Below, piece by piece: positions 13,303-25,515 of a stretch of 62,000 nt of DNA. This DNA comes from Chrysomallon squamiferum (Eukaryota > Mollusca > Gastropoda > Neomphalida > Peltospiridae): assembly GCA_012295275.1 (NCBI GenBank), contig CM022666.1, positions 5,816,058 through 5,878,057 on the forward strand, given 5' to 3'. The notes under the pieces were generated by a model that was not told the origin of the DNA, did no database searches, and saw nothing but the letters and a program-made list of their open reading frames with translations. Positions within the stretch are counted from its first letter, which is position 1, and each line of letters begins with the position of its first letter. The translations under genes and the position numbers were made by a program.

Positions 13303-13734
13303 CAAGAGAGAGAGAGAAAGAGAGAGTAAGAAATAGACAGAAAGATCTAATGTAATATTTATAATTTTAAACTAATTAAAATCCCAATATTATGATAATT
13401 TTAAAATTTGATATTTTATACATATACACATATATATATAGGTATATATATATCAAACAAATAAATAAATCAATCAATCATACTAAATGCCAGAAATAAG
13501 GGAAGCTGTTCTGATTATAAAGATGTTGCTTTTTCTTTCTTCTTCATCTTCTTTTTTTTTTTTTTTTGCTCTTTTTTCCTGTTTTGCTTTTTTTTTTTCA
13601 GCTCATAAACCCAAGGAGATTTGATACAGTATGACAAGTCTGCAACTTTTTACAAACAGATGGCTTTTATCTCTCAGTTACAAAGCTTAACCAATAAACA
13701 TTAACCAGTTCTTAAATATTTAACAAAAAAACAA

Positions 13735-13736
13735 AG

Positions 13737-13772
<36 letters not shown>
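13735..13772. repeat. Poly(A) run
   Basis: About 37 As, followed by GAAGAAGAAAGAAAA. Confidence 0.93.
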
Positions 13773-13774
<2 letters not shown>

Positions 13775-13899
13775 AGAAGAAAGAAAATCCAAACAGAAAA
13801 CATTTGAAAAATAAATCAGTATGTGTTTAAAAATACATAAGTGTTTTACATAGTGTTTTTACAGTATGTATGTATTAGATAATACTTAGAATATTTCAA

Positions 13900-14290
13900 T
13901 GTATTCTATCACTTCTACAAAGTATGAAGGTATTATATCACTTCTACAATGTATAAAAGTGTTACATCACTTTTACAAAGTATAAAAGTATTATAGCATT
14001 TCTACAAAATATGAAGGTATTATATCACTTAAGCACAGTATAATAGTGATATATCACTTCTACAATGTATAAAAGTGTTATATCGCTTTTACAAAGTATA
14101 AAAGTATTATATCACTCTACAAAGTATGAATTTATTGCATTATTCAACAGAGTAATAATGTTTTATATCATTTCTGCAGTAGCATGACATATTTATTATA
14201 TACTACAATGTATGAATATGTTACATTACTTGTACAAACTATGAAAGTATTGCATAAATGCATTAAATCACTTCTACAAAGTATAATTAC
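13900..14290. repeat. Degenerate ~29-bp tandem repeat
   Basis: ATCACTTCTACAAAGTATGA and variants recur every ~29 bp (about 13911, 13940, 13969, 13998 and onward), with the second half reading AAGTGTTAT or AAGTATTAT. Similar but weaker words begin near 13845. I estimate about a dozen units; the right end is more diverged. Confidence 0.88.
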
Positions 14291-15554
14291 ATGAAAATTT
14301 TTACACTGTTATGTTAAAAAATGTTTCAAGTTTTCAAAGTACCTCTTTCATCACATAACAGTGATAATCTTAATTTAACCAAAAAGTAACAAAAATCCTA
14401 ATACACTACACCACATTTTTTTTTTTTTTTTTAAAAGAAAGAAAGAAAGAAAGAAAAAAAAAAAAAGAAAAGAAAACCACATGGAGGTGATAAATATTCT
14501 GAAATTTATGTTCCCGTTTAGCTGACCGATAAACCATAATCATTAACCACGCATTAGGGTAACATTTTTATCACTGCGCCAAAAAAAAAAAAAAAAAAGT
14601 GAAAATATTTACAAAAAATTATGTCTTGTTTAGAAAACCATTGTGTATTTAGCTTGACAGTTATTGCACCATTTGGTATTTGGTGCATTTGGCGTGAAGG
14701 AAAATATCCCATTGCCAAGAACAACGCAACAGAGAAGAAGCCTCACAGACCAGCAGGTTTTGGTTAGACTGGGTCTTGAGTTTACACTGCTGTACAGGAA
14801 AACTGGCTGGTAAAGAAATCAAATACTCCTCTACCGATGGTGATATATTTGATTGCAATTTGTTTTACACCCTGTAGAAACATTTTCGGAGAGAAACTTT
14901 TCGGTGTGTAACTATGATTGTGATAAAGCAATTAAAACAAAAAAAAAAAAAAAAAAAAAAAAGAGAGAGAGAAAAAAAAATGGAAAATAGAAAAAGAAAA
15001 GGATTTGTTTGTGGATATGTAATTATGTGTGCGAGTGAGTGTAACTTGTATGGTTGGGTATATGCTATCATGTTTTTGTACACACACACATATACAAATA
15101 CATACAGTATTGTATATACATACATACATACACATGTACAAACATGCATGAATGGACACGCACACACGCATGCATGCATGTATACATACACTAACAAACT
15201 ACCATTGAAGAACATATGGAAAAGCATTTTACTTCTTTTTTTTTTGTTACAAAGATAAAGAAAAAAAGAAAAGAAACTACAACAAAAAGACAGAAATACT
15301 GTAATTAAACATTATTCTTCTTCATTATCTTTATCATAACATATTTATTTTCAAATTTTAAAAGAAAAACAATAAATTCAGCTGAGAAAAAAATTCACAC
15401 AAAAGGTGCAATTTTCTACTGAGCAAAGTGAAAATCTGCAGAACAAATCAGTGTTTGTCAATGTCTAGGCAAATAATTGTTTCTACACATTGATTGTTTT
15501 CCTTTTCATTTCTGAAGAAATTGTTGTTTTCCAAATTCCTACAGCATTCTGTTG

Positions 15555-15812
15555 AGTAAAGTCTCTCACTCTGTCTGCTTTGCTTTCTGTCTGTCCCTCT
15601 CTCTCACTCTTTTTCTCCCTTTTTCTCTCACTCTCTTTCTCCTCTTTCTCTCAGTCTCTTTCTTTCTCTCGCTCTTTCTTTCTTTTTCTCCCTTTTTCTT
15701 TCTTTTTCTCTTTTTTTTTTTTCTTTCTCTCTTTTCCTTCTCTTTTTCTTTCTCTTTCTCTCTTTTTCTCTTTCTTTCTCTTTCTCTCTCTCTTTTTCTT
15801 TCTCTTTTCTTT

Positions 15813-15874
<62 letters not shown>

Positions 15875-15880
15875 CTCTTC
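15555..15880. repeat. Polypyrimidine TC-rich block, ~320 bp
   Basis: CTCTTT/TTTCTC variants lead into a pure CT tract at about 15818-15868. It is almost free of purines on the plus strand and is read as purine-rich RNA in the transcript. All open frames here translate the repeat. Confidence 0.96.
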
Positions 15881-16639
15881 TCATAACAACAATCTTCATT
15901 TACACTAACTTCTTTATAATGTTTCAAAATAAAAACTGTAAAAAATTAGTGATTTATTTGAACCAGTAATCTTTGTTTTCGTATTGTATACAATTCAAGG
16001 CTTTAATCTGATAAGCATTTTATGTAAATATTTCCATATAGAATTCTTTTAAAATATGTCACTTGTGTGTTTCTATGCATGCATTCATTTTTGGATTAAA
16101 TAAACAAGAAGCTGTATTCTATTTCTGATAATATATGTGTGTGTATGTTATATATTATATATGCCTATGATCATTTCAGGATTATGTAGCAAAAAAGATA
16201 CATTCATTTTCGGATTATATACAAAAAATAAATTTTCCTTTTTTCCTTGTTGCAGAATATTCAGAAGAATGCAATGCCATATGAAAACGTGCATGTCAAA
16301 TAAAAACATCAGGATAGTTATTTAGAAACTTTACCCAGGAGAAGAATTTTTTTTTTTTTTTTTTGTATGGAGATTGTGTGGTGTTTTTTTTTTTCCCAAT
16401 CTGACAGCATATGGTTTGTTCAGTTCTTGTTGGAACCAAGTTCAGATTTTATCTTCAATGTACCCATTGTCAGTTTAATCGAAATTTAAGTGAGTGAGAA
16501 TTTCATTTTTTTTTTTTTTTTTTATAAATCCATTTTTTGTTCTGTTTTTTTTTTTTTTTTAAATTATGTGTCATTGAGTTTATTTTCCTAAATGTAAAAT
16601 CTTTAAATTAAATGTAAAATTAAAGTAACACAAAATAAA

Positions 16640-16716
16640 TTTAACTGAAATAATAAAAATAAAAATAAAAATAACAATAATAATAATAAAACAATAACAA
16701 GACAAAATATATATTA

Positions 16717-16750
<34 letters not shown>

Positions 16751-16925
16751 CCAACAATAACAATAATAAACAATAATACAAAAAATATATTAAATAATAA
16801 AAACAACAATAGCAATAATCCAAAAAAACTATTATTAAATAATAACAACAATAATAACAATAACAATAGTACTAATAATACAAAAAAAAAAAGTAAATTA
16901 AAACAAAAAATCAAATACAACCAGA
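16640..16925. repeat. AAT/AAC-rich region with internal repeats
   Basis: AAT and AAC trinucleotides are mixed with three occurrences of a CAAAA-ATAT-TTAAATAATAA-like word, at about 16702, 16779 and 16822. Confidence 0.88.
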
Positions 16926-17311
16926 ATAAATTCCACAACACATCTATTCATCATTTAACATTTAACATTAAACAGCACAACACAACATAACACAATCCAA
17001 ATTAATATTAACAAGAAACCCAACCAGACTTGAACTGGCATCAGTGTAAATAACATGAGGCAACAGAATGTCAAAAGCATGGTGAGGGAGGTGTTGCTTG
17101 TTGTTAATAAGAGTTAAGAGTTTATGTTGAGACTTGCAGATTGCACTCAACACTTTAATCGTGGATCATGATGTCAAAACACAAGTGCAACCTCAAGCAG
17201 CTAAAAATACATGTGAAGTGCAAGTCTACACTATAAATACACGAAAAGCAAGATGTGTTTTTTCATACTGTGTAACGTAAGAAGTTCTGTACAATTGTTA
17301 ATATTGATGAT

Positions 17312-17312
17312 G

Positions 17313-17388
<76 letters not shown>

Positions 17389-17515
17389 GGTTACTACTAC
17401 TAATATTACCACCACCATTACCACCACTACTGCTACTACTAATACCAAACTACTACTACTAATAATACTGCTAATACCAAACTACTACTACTACTACTAC
17501 TACTAATACTAAACA
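17312..17515. repeat. (CTA)n trinucleotide array
   Basis: A pure CTA run at about 17312-17382 is followed by imperfect ACC/ACT units to 17515. Poly-Leu and poly-Val frames arise from it and are not proteins. Confidence 0.97.
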
Positions 17516-18414
17516 TGCACATTATGAAAGAAAAGGAAAGAACAGAAAGAAAGAAAGAGGAAAAATAAGACAGAAAGAAAAAAAAATAGAGGAAAAATAA
17601 GAAAAAGTGAAACTAAGACTGTATAAAAGAAAGATAAAGAAAAGTGAAAGAATAATGAAAAAAAACTAGAGCTGTGAAAGTGAAAGATAAAGAGAAATGA
17701 AAGAAGAATGAAAAACAAAAGCTGTGAGACAGACAGACAGATAAGGAAAAGTGAGAGAAAAAAGAAAAAACTAGAGATGTGAAAGAGAAAGATGAAGAAA
17801 TACAACTACAGGGTATGTCTATGTCTATGTATATATATATATATGTATATAAAACTAACAGCCTGCCGCCAATAATTCAAAAGTCTATCTTGGCCAGACA
17901 TTTACGAGTGCACCTGGTTTACACATGTCGCTGCATCCTGTTGCTAACACACACAACTGATTCCAGAGAGCTCTCGCTTCCACATGGCCCCCTGCAACCA
18001 GCAATTGGCCAGGAACAAAAACAAACATTCTAATATGGCCGTAGATCATGTATTAGTTTGTGTTTGTTTTTACAACCTATTCAACAAGCCCCAAAAAATG
18101 TTTGTTGGGTTAAAAATGAAGAGCACGAGGTCCAGATTCCGTGTTTATGAAGATTATTTTTAATAATCCCCAGCGTGGGATATATGTGTATTTATTTATT
18201 TATTTATTTATTTATTTATTATTTCTTCTTCTTCTTTTGTCTTCTGAGGTGAAGTAAATATCAAAGCTGGTAGGGGTTTATAATTTAACATTGTTTATTT
18301 TATGAGACTGGACTTTTAATCACATCTGAATTTATGAAAACATATCCTTAGAGGAATCAGTGAAGAATTTTAATAGAAATAAAATATATTCTGCTTTTAG
18401 ACAACTAACTCCTT

Positions 18415-18465
18415 CATGTGTGTATGTGTGGTGTATGTGTGTGTATGTGTGGTGTGTGTATGTGT

Positions 18466-18502
<37 letters not shown>
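18415..18502. repeat. GT-rich microsatellite
   Basis: GTGTATGTGTGG units lead into a pure GT run at about 18467-18500. Confidence 0.95.
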
Positions 18503-18659
18503 TATAGCTAACATGAATACAACAATGTTCCATCCTAACTGAAATATTAAGTGATTTCCTTGTTTTTTTACTGTTATACTTTATTATTAACAAAGAGTTG
18601 CCACCACAAATTAAATAAAACTCATTGAAAATATACTAAATGTACCATAACGATACATT

Positions 18660-18712
18660 TTTAAATAAACAAACAAACAAACAAACAAACAAACAAACAA
18701 ACAAACAAAACA
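18660..18712. repeat. (AAAC)n microsatellite
   Basis: About 11 AAAC units. A similar AAAC/AAAT tract occurs at 20757-20817, just 14 nt beyond the donor of the CNNYC exon. Confidence 0.96.
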
Positions 18713-19093
18713 GTGATTGAAGTACACAAAATATATTAGAGCATTTTGCACTATCACAAATAACTTCAACAAGAAAGAACTAAAATAATAACTTGAGAGG
18801 GGGGGGAATAAGAAAGAAATATAAAAGATGTATTTACACAAAAGGCGTGCTTGAAAAGCAGGTGTTTAATTCTTGTAACTGTAGGTAGTCAGATCAAAAC
18901 AGACTCTGTAAATTCAGACCAGTGAATTCAATGTTTTGTAGTACTAAATAAATTTAATGCTTTATGCAACAGAACAGAACTGGAGAAGTAGCAGCAATAA
19001 ACTTCAAAGAAGAAGATACACAAACAGCTGGAAATAGCTACAGATTTTACTTCTAAACATCATATGGGAGGGAGACTAGGGATTTTTTTTTTT

Positions 19094-19131
<38 letters not shown>

Positions 19132-20167
19132 CCATAATTTTTAATGAAAAAGTAGTCAAATTTGCTGAAGAATTCAGAAATAGGATGTATGAAAATGTAC
19201 TTTTAAGATCATGTTAAATTTTCCATTACCAGTATCTAGATATCAGATTGCCATATCAAAATGTACCTGCAAGTCAAATCAAATTTGCCATGCTTTTAAG
19301 TTTAGAATTTAGATTCACAGTTTGAAAGATAATCTTTAATTCAGTATATTTGCCGTTTATAAAATATATTAACAAACAACAAAGAAACAAATTTGCTTTA
19401 ATTAAACCCAAAATAATAATAATAAATTAAGAATAATTAAAACTTTTATTTCTTAATAATAAAATATACTATAAATAATAAAAAATATACTATTTTTCTT
19501 TTTCATTTATTTATTTTTTTTTTTTTTTTTACATTATTTTCCTTTTTATTCTTTTTTTTTAATTATTCAAAACCATTCTCTCCCAATAAAATTAACTTCA
19601 GTAATTTTATTTCTTTTCTCTGTTTTCAATCCTTCATTCCATTTCGTCTACATTAAAAAAAAAGCTGTTAACTGGAAGCATTAATTAATATTCATCTTCC
19701 CAAACTCTGAGAGACTGACATCAACTTGCAATCACTTAGAGACTCTGATGACCCATTTCAGTTAATTACAACTAACACCTGATGAAAAAGGCCACAGACT
19801 GGACAATATAATGATGACTGGACATGACTGGACACCGGAGCCAAAGAATGGACTACATAATCAATGAATGTACATCACAGCCTCGAGAATGGACACAAAA
19901 TCTCCTGTCTGGACATAATGTCCACTGACTGGACATCATAAACAGATTCCGCAGTACATGTCCAGTCTCTGGTCAGCAACAAAGACAGAAATTAATTTAC
20001 AGCTGAAGTGACCACAGAGCTGTCACCAGCATCCTGAGGTCAGACGATAAATGATGTGAAATTCTAGGAAAAGCTCTTTGCTGATAGAATAGTTGGATAT
20101 TTAAATAAAAATAAATAAATAAATAAATAAAAATGAAATTATTTTAAATGAAGTCTGGTTGTGTGTA

Positions 20168-20200
<33 letters not shown>

Positions 20201-20524
20201 TTAAATTATCCATCAGAATCCTTTTTCCTGCTTCCATTTTTCACAGTAAATCCAAACAGCTAGATCTTTTAAGTCCATAACATATTTTCCTATTGTTTGT
20301 TACTTTCATTAAATTAGGTGTTACTCTCACCAAAGTGGAGAATTATTCTCATTAACCAGAATGGTTGAGTTTTCTCTCAAAGTAGAGACAATTCTTATCA
20401 GCAGAGGAAAAATTCAAAATAGGGGTTACCCTCTTTAATGAAATGGTTGCTCTAACTATACCTGGGGTTACCCTCATTATACAGATTCATATTTAGTCTA
20501 CTTATGAGATAATAAGCATAGAGC

Positions 20525-20715
20525 AATTTGAACAGTGCCATATATGGTATTATAAAGAATGCCATATATATGAAAATGCAATCAGTGCCATAATATGGCA
20601 GTATAAAACAGTGCCATATTTAGCTATATAAACAGTGCTATATGTAGCTGTTTAAACAGTGCTTGTGTATGGCAGAATAAACAGTGCTATATACTGCAGA
20701 ATAAAAAGTGCCAAA
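20525..20715. repeat. Degenerate ~24-bp tandem repeat (CAGTGCCATAT type)
   Basis: CAGTGC(C/T) words occur near 20533, 20583, 20609, 20633, 20657 and 20682, with AAAGTGCC near 20705. Each is followed by ATAT, a GCA or GCT word and ATAAA. Spacing is about 24-25 bp for most units. The array ends about 115 bp from the CNNYC exon, on its downstream (transcript) side. Confidence 0.8.
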
Positions 20716-20756
20716 TGTTTGTAGCACTACTATCAGCTCCTTGAAGTATCTGTATT

Positions 20757-20817
20757 ACAAATAAACAAATAAATAAACAAACAAACAAACAAGCAAACAA
20801 ACAAACAAACAAATAAA
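20757..20817. repeat. (AAAC/AAAT)n next to the CNNYC exon donor
   Basis: AAAC and AAAT units end 14 bp from the exon boundary. In the transcript this is a U- and G-rich (GUUU)n tract directly after the 5' splice site. Confidence 0.95.
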
Positions 20818-20830
20818 TATTTTTACTTAC

Positions 20831-20996
20831 CAATATACTCATTCCAGGCTGTGTTGAGCTCTGCATGGTAAGCCAGACATCCCTTCATCGTGTTCAAACA
20901 GTAGTTGTTGCATGGCTTCGTCTGCGTCAGACCCCTACAGTGGGGACAATACATCATCCGCATCAACGCCCTAATACACTGTTCTGAGCTTGGAAT
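20831..20996 (-). CDS. GPC4/6: Glypican exon: cysteine-rich CNNYC segment
   Basis: This 166-nt exon has an acceptor reading ttttttctcag and a donor g|gtaagt, entering in phase 0 and leaving in phase 1. Its 55 codons begin [20 protein letters not shown] and contain [15 protein letters not shown] and MKGCLA, ending WNEYI. Six cysteines are present in the CxxxxxxxxxCxxC...CxxxC...C pattern typical of this part of glypicans, where they form disulfides that hold the N-terminal lobe to the helical core. LYCPYCRGL and PCNNYCLN are nearly invariant in animal GPC4/6 proteins, so this is the most diagnostic exon. A (CA)n tract, in transcript sense, begins about 100 nt upstream of the acceptor, and a (CU)n tract about 284 nt upstream. 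Confidence 0.96.
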
Positions 20997-21094
20997 CTGA
21001 GAAAAAAGACAAAAACAAGACGATGTTGTGTAACATTATCTGATTACTGATAGAAATAAAAAAACAGTTCTTGTGTTTGTAACTGCTATCAGAA

Positions 21095-21112
21095 TGTATG
21101 TGTGTGTGTGTT

Positions 21113-21155
<43 letters not shown>
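21095..21155. repeat. GT-rich microsatellite, CA in transcript
   Basis: GTGTGT with a few TTTG interruptions. In transcript sense it is a CA-rich tract about 100-160 nt upstream of the CNNYC exon acceptor. Confidence 0.95.
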
Positions 21156-21158
<3 letters not shown>

Positions 21159-21277
21159 GACAGTTGGATGTCTATGTGAGAAAAAGAAAGAGAAAGAGTG
21201 AGGGAGTGAGAGAATGAAAGAGTGAGAAAGAAAGAGTAAGTGAGAAATAGTGAGAAAAGAGAGAGAAAGTGAAAGAG

Positions 21278-21279
<2 letters not shown>

Positions 21280-21350
<71 letters not shown>
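21280..21350. repeat. (GA)n microsatellite, CU in transcript
   Basis: A pure GA tract preceded by about 100 bp of GAAA/GTGA purine-rich sequence. It lies about 284-354 nt upstream of the CNNYC exon acceptor in the transcript. Confidence 0.97.
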
Positions 21351-21355
<5 letters not shown>

Positions 21356-21743
21356 AATATATCTAATTAAAACAATTTTTTTTGCTGAATCCATTTTCAT
21401 TCTGACTGCTCATCAAAAAAAGACTATTAAAGCAGAATTTCTAAAAATGCCAAGCAATGAAATGAATCAGTTATTTATTGCAGTAGAGCAACCAGGGTTA
21501 GATTTTTAATTTTTATTGCTGATGCTATGATAAATGTCAGTTCTGTGTAGAACAGAAATCAATATATTTATACAGTATATTTTTCATCTCCTTTTTGTCT
21601 GACATATAGAATCTAAACAAACCTGTGTACTTTAAAGAAGAACAAGAAAAAAGGTCTGAGTACCATGTAATATTTCTCTGTGTGTTTGTCTGTCTGTATG
21701 TGTTTGTGTGTATGTGTGTGTGTAAATAAACATTTATAACAGA

Positions 21744-21751
21744 TCTGTCTG

Positions 21752-21804
<53 letters not shown>

Positions 21805-21939
21805 ATATATATATATATATATATTACTGATTAGCAAAAAGTTGTTTGTTTCTACGTTCCTTCCCACAAACAGTAAGAAAAGCTATGGCATTTGGGTAAA
21901 ATAAGGAAAAACAAATGAATATATTTATGCATGCAAGTG

Positions 21940-22008
<69 letters not shown>
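21744..22008. repeat. (CTAT)n, (AT)n and (CA)n microsatellites
   Basis: CTAT units at about 21747-21802 and AT at 21803-21825 are followed, after about 115 bp of mixed sequence, by CA at 21940-22008. Confidence 0.96.
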
Positions 22009-22011
<3 letters not shown>

Positions 22012-22529
22012 CACACACTAATTAACAAATAATGCTTGTATTATGTACACATCCATCTTTCTCTTTCCCACTAATGGAAAAACTGTTACTTCATGTTGGC
22101 TGACGGAATGACAAAGCAGTGGACAAGGTCAAATTTGCGAGGGAATTAATTAGCAAAGAGAGGTAATTACTCGACAAACTTATTACCATCCATCTCACTT
22201 AAACTGAAATGACTGAATATTAACACCTGTTCAGGGGCAGATAACTGGACATGGGTAATGATTCAATTAAACATGAAAGCATTCAGATGGACATCAAATG
22301 GACATCAAAAACCACTTAGATTCTCCTGACCACTGTCACATCCACATTTCACTAACTGGAAATAAAAGAAGCTAATTTCATTACTGGATGTTCTGCCAGA
22401 TGAAAACTGTTTGATCTTTCTTAGGTGATGAGTTTTATATTTCCCATTCTAACCCATTATTTTCCTTTCCAATTGATTAGATGGACAGATAAGAAGGAAT
22501 GTTTTTAAAAAATGTGATTTTAAAGTTAC

Positions 22530-22880
22530 CTATTAGTAATAACAATAACAATAACAATAACAATAATAACAATAACAATAATAATGATAGGATTAATAAC
22601 AATAACAATAATAATAATTAAGAGAAAGAAAGAAAGTATATATATTTATATAAAAAATATAAAAATTAAGGAATTAACAGCTGTCTTTTAATAAGAATAC
22701 TAGCATGATCAACAATAATCAAAAACATGATCAAAAACAATTTTAAAAATAAATGAATAATAATAACAATAATAATAATAATAATAATTTTTTAAATATA
22801 ATAACAATAACAATAAAAAATAATATAACAGCAACAATAACAAAAACAATAATAATAATAATAATAACAATAATAATAAT
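22530..22880. repeat. AAC/AAT-rich region
   Basis: AATAACAATAAC-type trinucleotide sequence in two blocks, about 22530-22620 and 22755-22880. Confidence 0.92.
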
Positions 22881-24124
22881 AATAAAAATATTAAAAAACA
22901 AAAACAAAAAAGAAAAAAGAAAAAAAAATTAGTAAAAAGAAAGAGGTATATTCTAATTTTCTAAAAACAGAAACTTCATTCACTAACAATAACAACAGGG
23001 TGTAATTTGAAGTAAGCCAGGTCTCACACCACGGTTTACGTTTCCTGCAAACAAGGAGGGATCTGGCAGTGCACCATAAATTACTTGCACGTGGCTAGTG
23101 CTCCTTGCCCCAAGTTTTACTGCCATACAATGTTGTGACCTGGCAAAATGGCAGCACTTCACCTGTGTGGAGGGTCCAACAGTAAAAATATTTCAAGCAG
23201 GCTTTTAAAAGATCTCAATACCGTTTTTATTTTATTTTATTCTCCATAGAAAAGTAATGAAGTTACAGACAAATAAATAATGCCGGATTTCGGCACACTC
23301 TAGATTTTCGTGAATTGCTCCAGAATATTTATGGCTGATGTTGTATATAAAGAAAAAGGAAGCTGTCATTATTATTGTTATAAATGAAGGGGTTTTTATT
23401 TGCACTGCAGAACAAGGGATTGTCAACTAATGGGCTGAAGTATATAAAATATTATGTTGTATCGAATAACATACACATATATCATATACCGTTTTATACC
23501 ACATTATAACATAAATCATATCGGTTGTTGAATCATATTATTATCATTATTAATTATATAATTACCAGTAATAATCATCATCTTAATCATTATTATTATT
23601 AACAAAATCAATCTATCAATCAGTATGTCATTCAAGTATTTTAGCTATAAATTGCTGGTCACAGATTTCTTTATAATACTTCATAATCAAATTCACTGCT
23701 ACCACTCAACTTTTAATTCAATTTTATTCAATTTTATTCACTTTTATGTATAACGTCAAGCATACCTGAGCAGCATCAAGATTTAAACTTTTGAAGTTAA
23801 CAAATGAAGTTTTGTTATATAAATGTATTGTGTATAATGTGAAGCATATCTGACCAACATCTCGATTTAAACTTTTAAAGGTTAAAATTGTTTTGTTAAG
23901 CCCCAATAAAAAATACAGGTGAGCTAGCTGCTGAACTAAGCTGCAGGCTCCTGGTGAACAGTAATTATGACAAAAGAAGTTTCTGTGATGTAACAGTTAA
24001 TCAGATGATTACAGAACAACTCTTGTTAGGTAACAGGAAAGATTTACAAGGTAGAAAAAATGGATCATTAACCTGAGAAAGAGAGGTGTGAAATGTTTTG
24101 CCTTTAAAAAAGTTAAAAAAATAA

Positions 24125-24255
24125 TCATCATCATTATTACCATAATAATAATAATAAATAAATAAATATTTAAATAATAATAAAAATATAATAATAAATA
24201 AATAAATAAAAATTAAAATAAATAATAACAATAACAGTAATAATAATAATAAATA
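24125..24255. repeat. AAT/AAAT-rich region
   Basis: AAT and AAAT units, followed by a 23-base A run at 24361-24383. Confidence 0.92.
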
Positions 24256-24842
24256 AAATCTGCATTTCAAAATCTTCTAAGATTATCCATTAGTGCAGCA
24301 TTGTAGAACAAAGGTTGTTTTGATATCCAAGCATTAAAAAAACAAAAACAATAATTAGAAAAAAAAAAAAAAAAAAAAAAAAATAAACTACCAGTAGAAT
24401 ACAATGAATAAAAAATCCAATTCAATGAATAAAAAATCCAAGTCAAAATAAGGTAAACCATAAATGATTGTCATAGTCCATGAAATGCAAACAACTGAAC
24501 TGGAAAACCTGGTAATAAGCTATTTGCTTACATCCATAATCTTAGCTTGATACATCAGATCCAATTAATTTTTTTGAGAAAGTGTCAGAAACATTCATTC
24601 ATTCTATGATCTGGGTCAATATTCTTAATGAAAATGGGTGAAATAATTATTGACACATTATCATAATTTAAATATTACCTAAGAGGAAGTACAAAGAAAT
24701 TAATATACTCAAGGAAGGAAGAAGAAGAAGAAGAAGAAGAAAAAAAATAGACTTAAGACCTTTACAGAAGTGTACTGTTAACAAACAGCAACATAACCAA
24801 GAAACTAGAAAATAATCAAAGCTCTTTGAAAAGAAAAATATA

Positions 24843-25515
24843 AAAGAAACTGTGCTTTGAGACCTTCAGGAATCCAGCAGCATGCCAAAAGTAATATAAC
24901 CTACTGTTATCATCGAGGTGCGCCTGAGAGAGGGAAATAAAAACTGTGGATTGAGACCTCCACAGATCTGACACAAACAACTGTCCATGCCAAAACATAA
25001 CTTTAACAACAAGTAATTGTATTCAAAATGTGACTGGGAGACAAAATAAAAACTGTGGATTGAGACCTCCACAGATCTGACAGAAACAACTGTCCATGCC
25101 AAAACATAACTTTAACAACAAGTAACTGTAATCAAAATGTGACTGGGAGACAGAAATAAAAACTGTGAATTGAGACCTCCACAGATCGAAACAAAAACAG
25201 CTGTGTCAAAGATGACACTGACAACAATTAAATGTGTCTGGGAAAAGGGAACTAATATCCACAAGATCAGACCTCCACTCACAAATGCCAATGCCAAAAG
25301 GTAACAAGAACTGTAAAATAAATATATGTGTGTAATCAGAATGAGTCTAGGTGAGGGAAACAAAATCTATGAATTGAGACCCCCACTGGAAGAACCACAC
25401 TGTCCATGCCAAAAGGCAACGTTAACAATAAATAACTGTAATCATTTAAGTGTGACTGGGAGGGTGAAAAATAAAAACTTGTGGGTTGAGACCCTCTTGG
25501 AGAAACACAATTAAG
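24843..25515. repeat. Degenerate ~110-bp tandem repeat, about 6-7 copies
   Basis: AAACTGTGGATTGAGACCTC and variants recur near 24846, 24941, 25050, 25160, 25260, 25363 and 25471. The second, third and fourth also share ACAGATC(T)GA, and several share CTGTCCATGCCAAAA and GTGACTGGGAGA. The middle two units are the most alike. Minus-strand open frames over this region merely translate the repeat. Confidence 0.92.

Noticed and set aside
17253-17462. Poly-Leu and poly-Val frames that look like membrane segments.
   Set aside because: They come from the CTA trinucleotide array.
24816-25363. Minus-strand frames with repeated CGGLNPQFLF-like words.
   Set aside because: They translate the ~110-bp DNA repeat and lack a known domain.
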